Positions 8,576 through 10,147 of a stretch of 10,147 bases of DNA are shown here, in pieces (the stretch's first letter is position 1; the number at the start of each line of letters is the position of its first letter). The stretch is from Psychroflexus sp. (GTDB lineage Bacteria > Bacteroidota > Bacteroidia > Flavobacteriales > Flavobacteriaceae). The notes under the pieces were generated by a model. That model was not told the DNA's origin. It made no database searches and was given only the letters and a program-made list of their open reading frames with translations. The stretch is taken from NCBI GenBank assembly GCA_007116535.1, contig SKIG01000127.1, forward strand, positions 1 through 10,147, written 5' to 3'. A program made the translations under genes and the position numbers.

Positions 8576-8583
8576 CAAAAGTA
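8576..8583 (-). promoter_or_regulatory. -7 promoter element for the MBL hydrolase gene
   Basis: Read on the minus strand this is TACTTTTG, an exact match to TAnnTTTG. It would start transcription near 8570, leaving a leader of about 10 bases before the TTG start codon at 8559. No good -33 element sits at the 19-base spacing; a TTTG (8600-8597) lies only 13 bases upstream. Confidence 0.5.
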
Positions 8584-8593
8584 GGAATTTATA

Positions 8594-8624
8594 TTTCAAA
8601 TGCCTTTAGGAATCAGTATCTTTG
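8594..8624 (+). promoter_or_regulatory. Bacteroidota-type promoter (-33 and -7) for the 489-aa gene
   Basis: TATCTTTG at 8617-8624 matches the -7 consensus TAnnTTTG exactly. TTTC at 8594-8597, one base from TTTG, lies exactly 19 bases upstream as the -33 element. Transcription would start near 8631, giving a leader of about 40 bases before the ATG at 8670. This is the best promoter in the window, and it is divergent from the MBL-gene promoter. Confidence 0.65.
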
Positions 8625-8669
8625 TAAACATACATTTGTTAATTATTACTAACACCTAAAAATTGGGTT

Positions 8670-10139
8670 ATGTCTATAAAAATTCTAGGCGATAAAGACT
8701 TTGAAGCCGTACCATCTATCAAAAACAAAGCATTAAGAATCAACCTTAATCAAAACATTTATGGAACTTTCGCTGAAATTGGCGCAGGCCAAGAAACGGT
8801 GAGAAATTTTTTTAGAGCAGGTGGCTCTTCTGGAACCATAGCAAAAGCTATGAGTGCGTATGATAAAGACTTTTCTGATGCTATTTATGGAATTGAAGAT
8901 GACCGTAGGTATGTTACAGAGTCTCGTTTACAAAAAATGCTAGATCACGAAACGCGATTGATTGAAAATAGAATCGTGAGAGAAAAACACCCTAATAAAT
9001 TGTTTTTTACTTATGCAAATACTGTGACTACCATTGACTTTGCCAAAAGATATAAAGGACACGGATGGGTTGGAATTAAGTATCAACTAAGACCAAATGA
9101 AGAATACAACAAAATTGTTCTTCATATACGTTTCAAAGAAAGCGACGCTAGATTGCAACAAAATACACTCGGTGTTTTAGGCACTAACTTGATTTATGCT
9201 GCTTTTTATGCACATAACAATGCAAGACAAATTTTAGTTGATTTGTATGATCACATTGATAAGGATAGACTAGAAATAGATACTATTAATTTTTCGGGAC
9301 CCGCTTTCAAAAATGTAGATAACCGATTGATGAGTCTTCAATTAGTAAAAAATGGAGCTACTAATGCGGTTATGTTTGACGCAAATGCAAACAATGTTTT
9401 ACCTGCAAAAGTTCTTTATAAGAAAAATATTTTAGCTCTAAGAGGTAGTTTTCGCCCTGTCACTAAAGTTAATGAAGACATGTATGACAAGTCGTTAGCT
9501 TTATTTGAGAAGGAAAGTAAAGTTGACAAAGATAGAATTGAGGTGATTTTTGAAATTACTTTATCTAATCTTCGTTCAGATGGCGAAATAGATGAAGAGG
9601 ACTTTATGGATAGAGCAAAATTGCTATGTTCGCTTGGCCATACCGTGATGATTTCTAATTTTCAAGAATATTACAAACTAGTCGAATATTTCTCTGAATA
9701 TACGAAAGAGCGAATTGGTTTAGCTATGGGTGTTAACAACCTAGTAGATATTTTTGATGAAAAGTATTACCGTCACTTAAGTGGTGGGATTTTGGAAGCT
9801 TTTGGTAAATTATTTTACAAAGACTTAAGAGTTTATTTATATCCTTACAAAGATCCAAAAACAGGTAAAATCACTACCAGTGACAACTTAAAAGTACACC
9901 CACGAATGAAAGAATTGTACAAATTCTTTAAACTGAATGGAAGAGTTGCAGATTTAGAAAATATAGACGAGAGTAATTTAGAAATCTTCTCAAGAGAAGT
10001 ACTCGCAATGATAGCTAATGATGAAGATGGTTGGGAAAAAATGTTGCCTGAGAAAACAGCGCAAATGATTAAAGACATGAAACTTTTCAAAAGAGAGTAT
10101 AATAAACCCGAAGAAGTGAATTTATATATCAGAAATTAA
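8670..10139 (+). CDS. Conserved Bacteroidota protein of unknown function (489 aa)
   Basis: Probably cytosolic: no signal peptide and no convincing transmembrane helix. The most conserved-looking part is N-terminal: KALRINL, then YGTFAEIGAGQE (31-42), NFFRAGG (46-52) and SGTIAKAMSAYDKDFSDAIYG (54-74). The middle is mixed alpha/beta with a GWVGIKYQLRP segment (about 132-142). The C-terminal part is helical and charged. I recognise this as a protein common in Bacteroidota genomes; from memory, some databases label it nicotinate-nucleotide adenylyltransferase. That label is not supported: NadD enzymes are about 200 residues with an N-terminal GxFDPxHxGH motif, which is absent. The GAGQE turn might suggest nucleotide or SAM binding, but no full motif is visible. 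It has its own promoter, and no partner gene follows within the window. The ATG at 8670 lacks a Shine-Dalgarno sequence, which is normal for this phylum. Confidence 0.85.
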   Translation: MSIKILGDKDFEAVPSIKNKALRINLNQNIYGTFAEIGAGQETVRNFFRAGGSSGTIAKAMSAYDKDFSDAIYGIEDDRRYVTESRLQKMLDHETRLIENRIVREKHPNKLFFTYANTVTTIDFAKRYKGHGWVGIKYQLRPNEEYNKIVLHIRFKESDARLQQNTLGVLGTNLIYAAFYAHNNARQILVDLYDHIDKDRLEIDTINFSGPAFKNVDNRLMSLQLVKNGATNAVMFDANANNVLPAKVLYKKNILALRGSFRPVTKVNEDMYDKSLALFEKESKVDKDRIEVIFEITLSNLRSDGEIDEEDFMDRAKLLCSLGHTVMISNFQEYYKLVEYFSEYTKERIGLAMGVNNLVDIFDEKYYRHLSGGILEAFGKLFYKDLRVYLYPYKDPKTGKITTSDNLKVHPRMKELYKFFKLNGRVADLENIDESNLEIFSREVLAMIANDEDGWEKMLPEKTAQMIKDMKLFKREYNKPEEVNLYIRN

Positions 10140-10147
10140 TTTCAAAA

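Noticed and set aside
8670..10139. Naming the last gene nicotinate-nucleotide adenylyltransferase (nadD)
   Set aside because: The GxFDPxHxGH nucleotide-binding motif is absent and the protein is more than twice the NadD length.

Overview
The window looks like ordinary chromosomal core sequence from a member of the Bacteroidota, most likely a flavobacterium or close relative. The evidence is the AT-rich composition, the weak or absent Shine-Dalgarno sequences, several close matches to the Bacteroidota -7 promoter element TAnnTTTG, and the flavobacterial character of the proteins (a Bacteroidota-style TamB, a short PhnP-like MBL hydrolase, and a conserved Bacteroidota protein with a GTFAEIGAGQE motif). 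No RNA gene, mobile element, CRISPR array or phage gene was seen.

Layout from left to right: (1) the last 55 codons of a probable alpha/beta hydrolase; (2) an AT-rich gap and then a complete 889-residue P2-type cation-transporting ATPase; (3) a gap of about 190 bases ending in a good promoter element, and then a very large tamB-like gene for an inner-membrane-anchored, envelope-spanning protein; (4) on the opposite strand, a probable two-gene unit reading leftward: a PhnP-like metallo-hydrolase followed by a 58-residue membrane/coiled-coil protein whose stop codon overlaps the tamB stop by four bases; (5) a compact divergent promoter region; (6) a complete 489-residue protein of a conserved family of unknown function, ending just before the window edge.

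The genes do not form one pathway. The ATPase and TamB are both envelope housekeeping functions (ion transport, and lipid traffic or outer-membrane assembly). The hydrolase is cytosolic. The last gene is uncharacterised and is the best candidate here for undescribed biology. Other points of interest are start codons (tamB has no nearby ATG, and the MBL gene probably starts at TTG), substituted residues in the ATPase and the MBL protein, and the small overlapping gene. No exotic system was found, and none is claimed.
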